Assembly (NCBI RefSeq): GCF_020882245.1
Contig: NC_083598.1
Coordinates: 57,077,858 to 57,141,857, forward strand
Direction: 5' to 3'
Origin: Rhopalosiphum padi
Lineage: Eukaryota > Arthropoda > Insecta > Hemiptera > Aphididae
Length of the DNA stretch: 64,000 nucleotides
Shown: one piece after another, positions 21,601 to 36,600 of the stretch
How the letters are laid out: the number at the start of each line of letters is the position of its first letter
Numbering within the stretch: position 1 is the first letter of the stretch
Made by a program: the position numbers and the translations under genes
Notes under the pieces: model-generated
The model's database searches: none
What the model was told of the DNA's origin: nothing
Seen by the model: the letters and a program-made list of their open reading frames with translations, nothing else

Positions 21601-24600
21601 TAATTAGATAAACATGTATTTGCTAGTATCGTGGACATATTTTTCAATTTATGTAGTATGCAGTATTTATATTTTAACAATTGTTTTTATATTTGTTAAA
21701 TAATATAAGGGATAATCGTGCCTGTTGGCCGTTCCTAGCAACTCTAGTATTAACGTCAATTTTAACTAGGTCATCGATTGCGAAGGGGAGAAAATAAAAT
21801 ATATACGACCTTAGAAATATTGAATTTATATTTCTCAGTAGGAAAATGTATTAATTTAAAAATGCAATTTGGCTACAGATATGTAATATATGTATAATCT
21901 TATTTTATCCAAAAACTAATAAATATCAATCCTGAATCCAACGTGAACTTCCTTGATGAATATAACCTTCGATTTAAGCTAAATGTGTTTTTGTGACCCC
22001 AGTAATATTGATCCTAAATTTTGACTGTTTGAAATTTGACTTTTCACCTCAGCTTAATTGATGCAATTATGTGGCACCAAATAATGTATATATTTTTTAC
22101 TGTTGTCCAATTTTAATTTAATGTATTTATCAATTATAAACGTGGTATCCGCCCATGATGAAAAACATTCATCATGTGCTGTTTCTAGTAAAAAAAATAA
22201 TAATAATGAATATAAATTAAGTTTAACATATGAAGGATTATCCAAATACTGATTAAAACAATCATTAGCAGATTTAATATATAGAAAAATTAAAATATTA
22301 TGTAAACGTTTTATGTATATTTATATTTAAACATTAAAGCTAAATGTTTTAGTATAGGCACCACATTGTAAATGGTTATAAAATTATAAGTTATAAATAA
22401 ATAACATATCTACTTATTTTAATTTTAAATATTTAATTTGATATTTTGAAATGTACATTACCTATTACATGTACTTATATATATATTATACACGCTTAAT
22501 AAATGATCATATTATGCTATCCTTTATTATTCAACAATCGTGTTTTTAAGTGTTTAATCACTACTTTAATCTACTTTGGACCGACGCTACTAAAATAATA
22601 CCGGGTATTTAAACAAATTATTGGTCGAACGTCCTAATTTAAGTACGAGAGCACACACTTCGCGAAAAAAATGATTTTTTGTAATATTCTGTATGAAAAA
22701 CAATCGAAAACTATTAAGTATATAATAACACAAACTCCTATATAGGTATATAACTAGTATACTTTTTTATATTAGTATAGTCAGTAGTCACCCTAACGAC
22801 TAACGGTCTAAAATATATCACTGCTAATAAATGCGATGATTGATCATTAACTGTTGTTATTTAATTACAATTTCAAACATTTTTTCGTTAATGTTTGAAT
22901 TATCTATTACTTCCTAATTTCTAGATCATAATGTTATAAAAATGTAATTTTTTTAATTTTCGATATAATTAAAAATATTCCGGCTTAAAGGTTATAATTT
23001 TTTTAAAGAGTTAGTAACTTTATTTTATTCGTTTAATTTTTAAAATAACAACACATGTACACGAAACTTTTAAAACTGTTATTTTTATATTCGTATCGAT
23101 ATTAGCTTTACCTAAAACTATATTTTTATAATTTAGCATTGCTTTATTTAATAATATTAATTTATTTATCATTATCTTCTGTCGAAATTAATGAACCGAG
23201 ACTAATGTCCTACACTCAGTTGCTGTATCCTGTCTGTTTGATTTGTTCTCTAATAAATAATAATACATATTATTTAGTATATAATCACATATTTTAATAT
23301 TTTAACTTATTATTTGATAAATATTGAAATTGAATAATGTTATGTGGTATACATTATGCATTTATGCGTGTTATATAATGCTGTGTTAGTGATGAAAGTT
23401 AATGTTCTGGGGAGAAGAGATGCATTTTTGTAGATTAATATTACTCACAAAAATGTTTTGAACTAACAAGACTTACTACTTCTCAACACAACCATCAAAT
23501 TATATGTGTAATATATATATATATATATATTATAATAATACTATAAAATTACATAATATTAAATAATACAATCACACCAACCGTGATAATATGAAGAAAT
23601 ACAAAATACTAATATTAGTATTGTAAATAAAGAACTAATATTTTAATTGTTATAATAGCATACCGTAGTTTACTATAATCTATATTTTATAAAGGTATTG
23701 TAATAACGCAAAAATAAGAGAAATTAAAAATAAGTTAAGAAGCCTATAGTGAGATTATATTAATTTTAAAGTGACAAGTATAAAGGATACAAGCCTTTAA
23801 TAAATGTCAAATCTATGGAACCTTTCTCCTACACTTATAAGTGCATATCATTACAGTATAATATTATTTACAAAATTTAAACACTATGCACTTGGTTATT
23901 TTTATTTTTGTATCTAAAATAGTCCATATTATAAAGTCACATTACCTTGGTTTTTACTTATTACTTTATTTGTTTTTTTTTTTTTAATAACCTATCAACT
24001 AGCATAGGAATTTGGTTTTATTTTGTATCCTAATTAATACGTAGTATCCAATACTGTCAATATACTCGGCATTGGCGTGTATAGTATATCATAGACTTAA
24101 TTATTTTTAGGTTAAACTGATATAAGGGTTGAGATAAATTGAAGAATTTAACTATTTCTAAAAATTTTAAGGGTGAAGGTTTATCCCGATTCAAAATAAC
24201 ACCGGAAATCAAAATATTGTCAAGTACCCAATAGGTACTATAATTAATATAGATTATGATCTTAAAAATTGTATTATTTTATTTAATATTAGGCGATATG
24301 TTAATACTCCTACTAACATTTAATAAAAATGCATTTAAAATTACAGCAAAATCTGTAACACTTACGCCATAGATAATATTATATATTATTTTTATGTAGT
24401 CTACTATGGTAAAACTATCAAATTAGTCAATACACTTATTAGTAATAAGTTATTACATATTATATCACATTTTACTATAAAATAATATTTCACATAAATA
24501 CTCAATATCTGAGTTTTAATTTAAATAATTAGTACCCGAAATATACAAACTGATTTTCAATATCTAATTTATTTCTAACAACCCGATACCAATACCTGAA

Positions 24601-27600
24601 TTCATTATTTCGGTTGCAAAGTTCTGGTTTTTTTTTGTATTATTATTTCTATACATTATGATATTACCTACCTAGTTGTATTTTGCTAAGGATGGAGTCG
24701 ATACCCCGTATGTTATATTGGTAACAGGTTAAGTATAAAACACGTAAACGATAATGCTATATTAGATAGCAATGATAGCATTCACTATGAATACAAATAT
24801 AAACACTAGTTACTGATTATGGCTTCTTTTAATTTCAGCATCAATAATTTTCTTATAGTTTTAATAAGCTATTAAGACTTAAATACAATAGAATAAGAAT
24901 AAAAAATGGGCGAGTGGGTACTATTCTACTGTACGGTAGGTAATGAGTGGGTCACTATTGTAATGGATGTGTTAAATTGTTATTCATTGATGTATGCAAA
25001 AAACGATTCCGAATGGAGGGAGGTGTTCTATCGACTAAGTATAAACTTATATCACAAATTCACAAAGTATATTTTGTTTTGTTTTTTTGATACTGTTATT
25101 AGGTAAAATAATTTATTTTACAATTAGTAAAACTTACAGTAGGCTGAAATAATTTTGGCCTGAAACATTGCATTTGAAAAATATCATTGTATGTATAAAA
25201 TATAATAAAATAGATAAAAGTTTTATGTTGTTGTGAATAATATTTTTGAACCATTACAAAACAACGAATAACGTTATTTATAGTTTAAATATGTAATTTC
25301 GTCAACATTTGAACTTGAAATGCTTTTAAAAATAAATTATGCCTATACCGGCCTATACTGTATTTCAAATATTTTTATAAATCTATAAATCTAGAATATA
25401 TATCTTATATGACATTTTTAAATGTTTTTACCCAGCGAATAATTTTTTATTGTAAAATCAATACATCTATCATTTCGCACAGAATCTAAAAATGTGAAAT
25501 CATTGTCTGAATATTGCTGTTAAAGGAAATATAATAAAAAATCGCATTTTTTTAAAATTTTATGATTCCACTATAATGAATATTATCAATTATATCGCTA
25601 AAAAACATATTTTTGTATTTGTATCGTGATTAACTGTTCTGCGTTATCATAGACATATGCCTGTACCTAGAGACAGTCCAGTGCCCCCATTCCCCACCAG
25701 AAATTTTTAGTTTTTTTGGTTGGTAGTTTATTGTACATACATTTAAACATACATTACATTTATACATACATACATTTACAAAACTTTATTGTTACCTTTA
25801 TCATTAATATACATTTTCATATAATATAATTCAAGGTATGATAAATGATTTGTAATTTGTATTCATAAATGTCAAATTGTAATGATAAACACGGATTTCA
25901 GATAAGAAATACAAGTGGTCAGTGAATCCCATTTTTGTCATAACACAATAGCTTGATTATTATGTAATATGTATATCATTTAAATTTGTTTAACTGCTAA
26001 TCTCCTTTTATTTTTAACTATCCTATTTGTTTAAGATCAGCTGTTGCTTGTTTTATATAATATGTTTGATAATAGTTAAAAGGTATACCTCGTATACTTG
26101 TTAGTAAATACTAAATAATAACAATATTCAATCAAAAAATGAAATTTTTTATTTACAACATATTGATATAATGGTATTAATACACTTAATTTATTATTTT
26201 ATTATTATTAATACATTAATTTATGGTTTACATTAATATTAATTTTAATATATTGTTATGTTAAATACACCAAATTAATTGTTATAACATAATTGTAGTT
26301 ATAAAAAAATAGATGTGTAGTAAACATTATACACTTTATAAATAAAGGGGTCATAAAGTGATAGATATATAAGTAGGTATTCTAGCAATTTACCTATTAT
26401 CAAATTTAAAGATAAGAATATTATCTAGGGCATCTCATTATAGGCTTTTATTGATATCTTAATTTTTAAGTGAGTTATAGTTATGTAAAATATTAAAACT
26501 TTAAAATGCTTGTAACTCGATTGAAAATTAAAATACCAATAAAAGCCTATGAGATGCCCTAGATAACATTATTACCTTTAAGTTTGATAAAAAAGGTAAA
26601 TTTACTCTAATATTAAAGATTACATCACAAAATGTGTTTTGCTGAACAAAAATTTGCTATGATCTACATTAGTAAGACAGAGATAACACATGTGGGTATA
26701 ATGTCCTCTTAAGAGAAAAAGATAGATCAGCGGTTCTCAGACTGTGGTATGCAAAAGACTACATGGTGGTACGCAAAGGGCTGTTTTTGGATAATAAACC
26801 CATTCAATTATTTAATTCATATCTTATTTTAAAAAACTAATAAATAAAAAATAATTAAACTGTAGCTGTAGTATTTTACTGCCTTATTATTTAAAACAAA
26901 AAATATATTTAACTGTACAATTAGGATTTTGGATCATTCTATTTTTAGTTATTAGTGGTACGCGACTGATTGATAATATACCTAAATCTAAGTGGTACGT
27001 AAAAAAAAAAGTTTGAGAACCGCTAAGATAGATATTAAGGAGTATCATAAAATAATCAATATTTTAACTTTATTTTTTGTTCTTAAAATTGTATATGTTT
27101 TACATTTGCTATATTATTATGTTGGTGGATTTGGTATTTTTTTTAAATCAATACCACCTACATCAAGTATTAACTTATTCCTAATTAATACACTAATGTG
27201 ATATGTACCAGTTATAAAAAAAAAATGATTAATGGGAGGTGGAATATGCAACTGAATATTATGGTATTTATAACATTATGTTATGTGTACTGAGTGTTAT
27301 ATAATTAGTAATAACTTTGAAATATACATATAATTATAACAAATAATATTATTATTATTGATTCATATCTGTATTTTGATTTTTTAAACATTACATTTAG
27401 TTCTGTATCTGCTAATGTATAAAACATGATTATTTATTTTTATTTTAGACTTGATTCACTGTACTAATGAACCAAATGTGTCAATTCCTCAACTTGCCAA
27501 TCTATTAATTGAACGGTCACAAAATGCCAGTTGGGTCGTAGTATTTAAATCATTAATCACAGTTCATCATTTAATGTGTTATGGGAACGAGGTTAGTATA

Positions 27601-30600
27601 AATAATCTTGTATTATTTAATCTAAGTATTTAAATATTTTATATATTTTTAGAGATTTACACAATATTTGGCATCCAGTAATAGTTCCTTTCAACTTAGC
27701 AATTTTTTGGATAAAAGCAGTTTACAAGGTGATTAATTATAAATTATGTTATTGTAGTTTAATTTAAGTCATTATATGATATATGAAAATACTAATAACT
27801 AAACTGAAGAAAAAATTAGTATTAAAAGTACACTTGTTTTTATTTTTATGCTTGGTACATTTAGGACCTGTCGGAGTACGATCTGGTAAGAATAACAATT
27901 AAAACAAAATAAGTTAATTAAAAATAAAAATATCTTGTTAAAAAAATAATATAATTGAATATAGGTATTTATTGTACATATAATTTTCTAAATATTTCTA
28001 AATATTTTATTATTTAGGTAATTAATTCAAAATGTTAATGCTTATTATTATTTTTTTTTTTTAGGTTATGATATGTCACCATTTATTAGACGTTATTCTA
28101 AATACTTAAATGAAAAAGCTTTATCTTATCGTACCGTGGCTTTTGATTTTTGTAAAGTTAAAAGAAGGTATTTTTATAAATTAAATAAACCTATAATTAA
28201 TGAGTTATCAAAATAAAATGTTATACATTATGCTTCTGTATTTTAATTAGATTGTTCAATTATTATTATTGAATATTATGCATTTAATTTTAGCAAAGAA
28301 GATGGTGTACTGCGCACCATGAATTCAGAAAAATTATTGAAGACTTTACCAGTCTTACAGTCACAACTGGATGCATTACTTGAGTTTGATTGTTCTGCTG
28401 CTGATCTCACAAATGGTGTAATTAACATGGCATTCATGTTGTTATTTCGTGATCTTATCAGATTATTTGCTGGTTATAATGATAGTATCATTAATCTTTT
28501 AGGTATTTATATGATGATAAATTAATTTAAAACAGTGTTGGGCATTTAACTTCAAAAGTCTAAATATTTTAAATTTAAATTTAAAATTTAGAAATGAATA
28601 TAAAATTTCTTGCCAAACTATTTGAAAAGACTGTCTTTTGGAACAAAATCATGCAGCTAGATGTGGCAAAATGGAAGGGAATTAAAATTGGTTGTTGGTT
28701 CGGTACTCTTAATAGTATTATTTAACTGAATTAATAATTACAAATGTTATTTAGCTCAAAAACATATAGAAACAGACAGTATTTTATATTTCAATACCAG
28801 TTTTGTATACCATCCATCAATGGAAGAATTCCTACACAAATGTCTATTTTTAATAAATTAATTTTGTTTGCAGTGCTCTAAAAACTGTAATAATACAAAT
28901 TACTTTTCACCATTGTTAATTATTAATTTGTATAACTTTCAAGCTGCTAATACTACTGTAGTAATATCCCAATCCAAACTGCTATGTAATGAATTCAACT
29001 AAACTTAGTATCTTAGATTGCTTTTCTAGGTAGGATTTGTACATATGTAATTGTATTAACATGATAAATTTAAGTATATTTATTAATCAGTAATTACATA
29101 AACCCAAACATAGTTTGTGCTCATCACTGTTACAAATAGCTAGATTAATGTAATATTGTTATTTATTTATAATTCATATTTTTGTATTCATTAAATACAA
29201 ATTTGTTATTTTTTTTTCCCAGAAAAATATTTTGATATGAATAAAAAGCAATGTCGGGATGCTTTAGATTTATACAAAAAGTTTCTCATTAGAATGGATC
29301 GTGTAGGCGAATTTCTCAAAGTGGCAGAAAATGTTGGAATCGACAAGGGTGAAATACCGGATCTGACTAAAGTATGTTAAATTCAATAAATATGATTGTT
29401 ATAATTATTATCTACATAATTAAATTATTTGTATATTTTAAGGCTCCGAGTAGCTTATTGGATGCATTAGAACAACATTTAGCTTCTATCGAAGGCAAAA
29501 AATCTGCAGCAAACACTCCCACACAAGCAACAAGGTATGTGAAGAAATGTTTTATTTTACTTTTTATTTTTTATGTGACTAATGAATGTGATATAGAGTA
29601 TAATGAGGATATTATACTTTCATTTATTTATTTTTTGTCTTATTAACTCATAGTATAGCAAATTTTTCATTCAGAATAGGTAATCCATTTTGCTATGTTG
29701 TTTTTAATATGTGAATGAATTGAACTATTCCCAAGTTTAAATGCTAAAATATTGTTTATTGATCTGTGTAGTTTTTTTTTAGATACTTGAATTTAAAAAA
29801 AAGTTATTAAAAATTTAAAACAAAAAAAACTTTTAAAATATTAAAAATAACAAGTTTAATAGATTATTCTGAATGCTAGATTTGCAATGTTGTGTGTTTG
29901 TAAAACTGTGACAATGACTACACATGAGCTTATGATCTTAGTTTTTCAATATATTTTTTTTAAAAATACATTTCAATTTCATATTCTTTAATTACTTAAT
30001 AAAATTATTATATGTTCAAACATTACTATTTATTTATTTTTCTATGAATAATTTCTTATTCTCTATGAAAATAAATGTGTTAAAAATTTTTAAATTATTT
30101 TGTTTACCATTAACTACTATATTATTCTGTATCATATTTATTTTAATTCACTAATAATAAATAACTTATATAAATGAGTTTATAGAATTTCAAATACATC
30201 ATATTTTTATAAAAGTTATTAATTTTGGTATAATAGTAAATCATATTTAATGCTACCATAAAGTAATATGTAGTATGTTACATTTATGCATAATTAATAT
30301 ATTAAAACATACTTTATGATAGTATTAATATGTGATATAATAAAATAAGTTATTTAATTTAAGTTTTTATAATAATTTATTTTTATTAATAAAAAAAATA
30401 ATATGATTTTTGAATCATATGGAATGACCCATTTATTGTAAAACACGCTATTTCAAAAAAATGATTAACATCTTAAAAATGTTTTTTAAATATTATGTTC
30501 TTCGACTGGATACATTTTTTTTTTTGATTGTGACAACCAAACAATAATAAATATGAAATTATGTTTTATTATTATAGTAATTTGATTGCCTTTAGCAACT

Positions 30601-33600
30601 AATGCACAATATATTACGTTATCAGACTAATTTTGCGTTGCGATATCATAGTAACCAAATAAATAATAAACTCGCAGAATCTGGATACATTTTTCATTTG
30701 TACCTAACAACTTACTAATGATTAATTACGTTACCACAGTAACCTCAAGATATATTTTTTTAATCATAATTAAATAAATCATATTATATAATTCAATGTT
30801 TGCTAGGAAAAGTATCAAGTTTAAAAATATAAAATAAAATTTTTAAACTTAAAAAGTTTTTAATAATAAAATTAATTTTATTATTTTTTATTGATATAAT
30901 TGTTTAATGGCACATATATTTTTAATTCCTATTTCAAATAAGAATATTTTTTAAAATATTACATTGTTAAAAAATCAATTAAATTATGAGATATGTATTT
31001 AAAGTTTAGATGAATGGAGTAGAATTGTACAGAACAGAAGTACCCCATAAGATCTTCTACTCTGCTCATAAACCTTTGAATACTTAATAACTAATAACCT
31101 AATTGATAATAATTTGATATTATGGATTGAAATACTCCAATCAATATTTTATTTTTAAATATGAAATTAAAAATGTTGTTTGGTTTAACATCTTAAAATT
31201 ATGTAAAAGAAATATTTTTAAAAACATTTGTTTATTTTGAAATAATGAGTGTTTTATGTCAAATGGATCATCCTATAAAGTACATAATATAGAGATATAT
31301 TTGATGAAGATTTTCTCTTACTATATATTTTTTATATAACTTTTTATTATTATAAATAATAAAAATAAAAATATATAAGATCCTTTCTATTACAATTTTT
31401 CAAAATCCTCAAATCATCCTTATATTATTTTATGTGCGTGTTGTTGTTGTTTAGTTAGACTTAATTATATGAATTATATCCAATTATACGTACTATAGTT
31501 AAATATTATTTAGAAAATTGTGTTTGAATGTGATTTAAGTAGGTAGTTTTCACCTAATGATTGACTGTTTATTAGAAACTATTATTGTATAAAAATAATT
31601 CACATTGTAACATTAATTTACATATTTTTGAATCAAATTTGTTCTATTTTTAGTAGAACTTCAAAAATATTATACACTAGAAATGAATAATAAAAACATT
31701 ATAGGTACATTTTAAATTTCAAATGTTGCCAATTAATTTAAAAAAACAAAAAAATGTTTTATGGGATATGATACGAATAAACACATTTTAAAATTCAATG
31801 TTTTATAATGAAATATGATATTATTTAACACGAATATTTCAATAATTCCAGTAAATAACTTTTATTCAGTATTATAGAAATTGTTTTCATGCAATATCAC
31901 TTAAATGGCCATAATTTTATAATTTAAAATATGTTATACATTACATGAAGTTGAACCCTTAATTATTAGGTTAATTCTGTATTAATAATAATTAATATTT
32001 TCTATTTTTTCTTCTTACATTATGTATATGTTATACTGTCTATACTATACTACTTTAGTTTAACCTAACGGTATGCACCTATTGGCTATTATGTTGTTAT
32101 AATTTATAATTACTAGTTAATAGGTACTATCATTATCAAAATATATTATTTTATTTATTTTCATAAGGAGAACTGCTAAGCTCTTTAATTAAGCATGTGA
32201 AAGACATTACTTCCCATTGAAATTAAAAAAAAAAAAAAAATCTGTTGACTGAAATTTATATTTTTTGAAATTATCATTATTCATTTGTTCATAAGAATAA
32301 TTATTATAATGATTTTCATATGACTCTTCTCCACTACTTAAAAAGTGGTAATTTAACTTTTTAATTGATAAATAATCAACATAGGAAATACTTATAAATC
32401 ACATTGATTAAACATGTTAGTCAACTACAGAAATATATACCGATCACAAGACATCTGGCATCATGGATGTTGCCTAGGCTCTAGTTATTACATTGCCAGA
32501 GTTTCGTTAATTATGGTGACATATATTAGATAAATCAAATTATATTAAATTATGTAATATATTTTAGTTAAATTTAACAGGTATTATAAAATGTATACAT
32601 AGTTGTTTAACTTTATCATTTATGAAAATGATTTTACATTTTATTTTATGGGTTTCTTGTGACTATTATATATTGTTATTAATTATTATATAGTATATTT
32701 ATATATTTTGCTTTCCCTTAGTACCTCCTACCTATTAGTTAGTTTTATATTGATGCACCTGTTGATATTTTACTACAATGTATATCATTTTTTTATAATT
32801 TAAATATCCATTTATATTTAACCCATTTAAACTTACTATATATCCATTTTAGATTTTGTATACTAATTGAAAGAATTATTGCAGTTTTTGCGTTAATTTT
32901 TTGTGTTCTCTCTAGAGAAGTAAATAATGACCTAAAGTTATTGAAATATTATTTGGATGACATAGCAATAGTAATTTACACTTGATTTTAATTGTTTTTT
33001 TTAATTTGCATGTGTAAAAACAGATGAATATACTTTAAATTAAATATAAAAAAAAGTAATAAATGTTATTAAATGTTGCAAAAATTGTTTAATTTATTGC
33101 TGTTTAAAATCAAACAAGTTTACATTAAAAAATTTACAAATTGTCAGTCAAAATATAATATATTTTTAGTTTTTAGCTACTTATGGTCACTCGTGTACCT
33201 AATCCTTGGTAAGACATGTATTTCCTAAAATTCTAGATTCGAGAAAAAAAATGTTCTTTAAACTATTAATTACAAAACACAAAATCATAATTCATTTTGA
33301 TAAATTAATGATCAAAATTGATTCATAAGAATCATTTAAATTAGAATATTATACCAATTTCTCTTTTGGTGAAATATTGCAATTTATTAATCGATTGAAA
33401 AACACTGAAAGTCACTATTTTTCTGTCTCATTTTATCGTGATATATTTTTAACCTCCTTTCATTATCTTACATCTTTGATAAGTTGTTCCTTCTAATCAA
33501 CTAAGACAAACATTTGCGACAGTCGCATTGGATAGTTGTTGTGTTAATGTTTTATTAATTATCATATTTTTAATTTTCTGGATTTATTTATAAATTTTAA

Positions 33601-36600
33601 CTATCAAAAATTGAAAAAAAAAAATAACTAATAATTATAAAGAATTTAATACAATATAAATTATTGTGTGAACGTTAAGAAAAATGAAAATGAAAAATAT
33701 TTATAATTGTTTTCCTTATCTCTGATTATAAAAGAGAGAATGTGTCAAACATGACTCACCAAAAGCCGCCACCGTATGTTATACTATATACACAAGTTTA
33801 CATACTTATATTTTATTATTAATTTTTAATCTATTTATTACTCAATAGCTACTTAATACATATATGTTTGACATACATGTAATTTCAATAAATAATAGTA
33901 TAAATACATTTGATAAATAATTTAAACAACAAAATTCTAATAAAAATTTGTAAAACAATATTAAAATAATAAAAATTAAATGTTTTGTTTATTATAATTT
34001 ATTTCCTTTGAATACTAATAGGGTAACATAACTTTTAGTATTAATTTATTATTAATTATAAAAATAATTTGTTAAAATTCCATATTTTCGTTTGTAGATT
34101 ACACTTTGTGTTATCCTAGGGTGACCATTCCTTTTAAAACAATTCTGTCAGCTATTAGTATATTGCAATCACTTAGGACTCTTTTTGTCCTGTTTTAATT
34201 CCATTGTCTCTTTAAAATTAAATGTAAGTAATGGATACAACCTGGGCCAAATATTTGCAGTTTTATATTGAAACCAATATTATAGACATCAGTTTTTGTG
34301 GAATGGGCGTCTAGTGTCAAACAATATTATCAACAATAATCATACCAAGACATTTTGTATTTTATTTATTTATATAAATCAACAGTTTAACACCTTTAAT
34401 GATTTTAATGTAATTTAACACACAATTAAAATGAATTGTATAATTTGCACAACATTTTGTTCAAAATTCAAGCTCATATTATAGACTTGTATGACTACCA
34501 CTCAACTAGATTATTCAACAATATATTTAGTTTAACGAATAAACAGATCATCATCACCAAGAATATAAAAGGGTGAAACCATTTTTCTAGGTCTTTAGCA
34601 ATATTGTTTCTACTATTTATTTTGTATAAATATGGTCACCCTATGTTATCTACTTATAACTAAGTTTTCTTTAGATAGTCACATTTTTAGAAATAAGTAA
34701 TAGTAGTGTTTGCAGTTGTTTTTATTTTATGTTTGTCTTTTTTATTTGAATTTTGTATTTTGTTTTGTTTTTATTTTCCATTTCCTGTCCTATCCCTGAC
34801 ATAATCATATAGCACTCATCGGACAGATGTAAAGACTGGTGTATCTGCCCTTTCTTCCACTAGCAGCTCTTTTGGAACAATTGCTCAGCAAGCGGATGGA
34901 GTTGAGGAGTCATTGAAGCAAGCTGTTTTGGCTGAAGAAGAAGCTGTTTTAAATCAATACAAGGTAATTTAGTGGTATTTTATAATTTTTTCCTTAGTAG
35001 TAGTATATAAAAAAAACTATTTCATAATAAAAATTATCATCCCAGGCCAAAGTCAACAGCCCTGTGAATGGTACAATCGCTTCAGTCAACAATCCGTTTT
35101 TAGTTTCATCTGAGCCTATTGTAGACTTGTTTTCATGTCCAGCTCCAGCTACACAGGTATTACATCAGATATTTTTTAGTGGGTAATTCATTTAACTTTC
35201 ACCTTTTTTAGATGTCAACCAAAGCTTCTGACGATTTACTTCAATTAAGTAATCCATTTGCTGACATGTTTTCAACTCCTATGACAGGATCACAAACAAA
35301 TGCTTCAAATGATATGTCTTCTCCTCTTGCTAACAACTGGATGAGCAATGGATTTAATACAAATACTAGCAATGCATTCGTTGATGATAAATCATTTACA
35401 TCTGTTTTTGGTCAACCTGAATCTAACCAATCATGTCCTGCTCCCACTACTACAGGTAAATTAATAATTCTAACTATAAAACAATAAATAGAAGAATATG
35501 TTTATGAAAAATTCCCTGAGTGTATATATCTTTCAAGCTGCGTGTTCTGGGACATCTTTTATCACCTCAAATGTTTTTTCTGATTCAAATATTTTTGAAT
35601 CAAGTCCTCCATCTATAGAAAAATCACAGTCCAGAAAATCTAGTGGGGCATCAATACCTCCACCAAGACCTCCTCCACCTTCTACTTCTCTTCCATCATC
35701 TAATCCTGATCCTAATCCTGTTTTGGATTTGGCAGCAGATATTTTTCTTCCTCAAAGTGTCCCTCAACCTATTTATGGATCTCCTGGCAAAACCGATTTG
35801 GCCGCACTTGCTTCAGGTATACAATATAATATGATATTGTATTCAGACATATATGTTTCGGCCTTCTTTTGTGTGAATTATGATTTTCTTGATTTCCGGG
35901 TAGTTTTTATTTCGAAGCAGGCACTCAATTACTGGCCTGTAGCACTTTATTTTAATTTATTTAATGCTTTTGCAAGAATACAAGTTATAGGCTTAACATG
36001 TTGTAAGGTCGTACTTGAGTAAACATCAGTGGTTTTTTTTTTTAATATTTATATTCAATGCTATATTATGTAAGTAGCATGGGCATTATTATTATTTTTT
36101 AGCTATTAATATGATTTTTCAGTATTCAGCTGCCATTATTATCATATTTTATTTGCTTTAATGGTTTTGTTTTTTGATCAAATATTTTATTATTAATTTT
36201 ATTTTATGGTATTTAATTTTAGGTGCACCTGATTCAGGTAATAAGAAGGTATTAACTGGAGATTTAGATAGCAGTTTAGCATCATTAGCAGAAAATCTTA
36301 CCATCAATAAAGTCACACAACCGCCACCGTGAGTAATTATTTTATATTTATCTTTTAAAAATTGGTTTTATTGGTTTTTTTTTTTTTTTTTAAGAGTTCA
36401 ATGGAATTCTCCTAAAAATACTCCAAAACCTGGTAATGGTCAACCAGGAATGGGTTGGAGCCCTCAGCCTATGGCTGCTACAACTGGTGCAAATTATCGA
36501 CCAATGGTATGTAGCAAATGTTAATTAATTGTTTTCAATATACAATTTAAAAATAATATTTTTAAATTATTGTGAACAGCTTAAAAAAATCTATTTTGTT

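Larger units (their letters stand above)
12658..27448 (+). other. lap: lap intron 1 (14.8 kb)
   Basis: GTGAGT to TTTTAG. It is AT-rich, with no coding frame that resembles a gene. It holds the fold-back at 15452, the nested hAT pair at 18799-20478, the hAT MITE at 21315, an AT microsatellite near 23510, the repeat cluster 26386-27025, and unlisted hAT-like ends near 18340 (CCGCCACTG), 18515 (GAGAAACACTG) and 25680. Confidence 0.85.

Noticed and set aside
29374..29646. Plus-strand frame reading through lap exon 8 into the introns
   Set aside because: Conserved residues exist only between the splice sites; the rest is AT-rich intron translated by chance.
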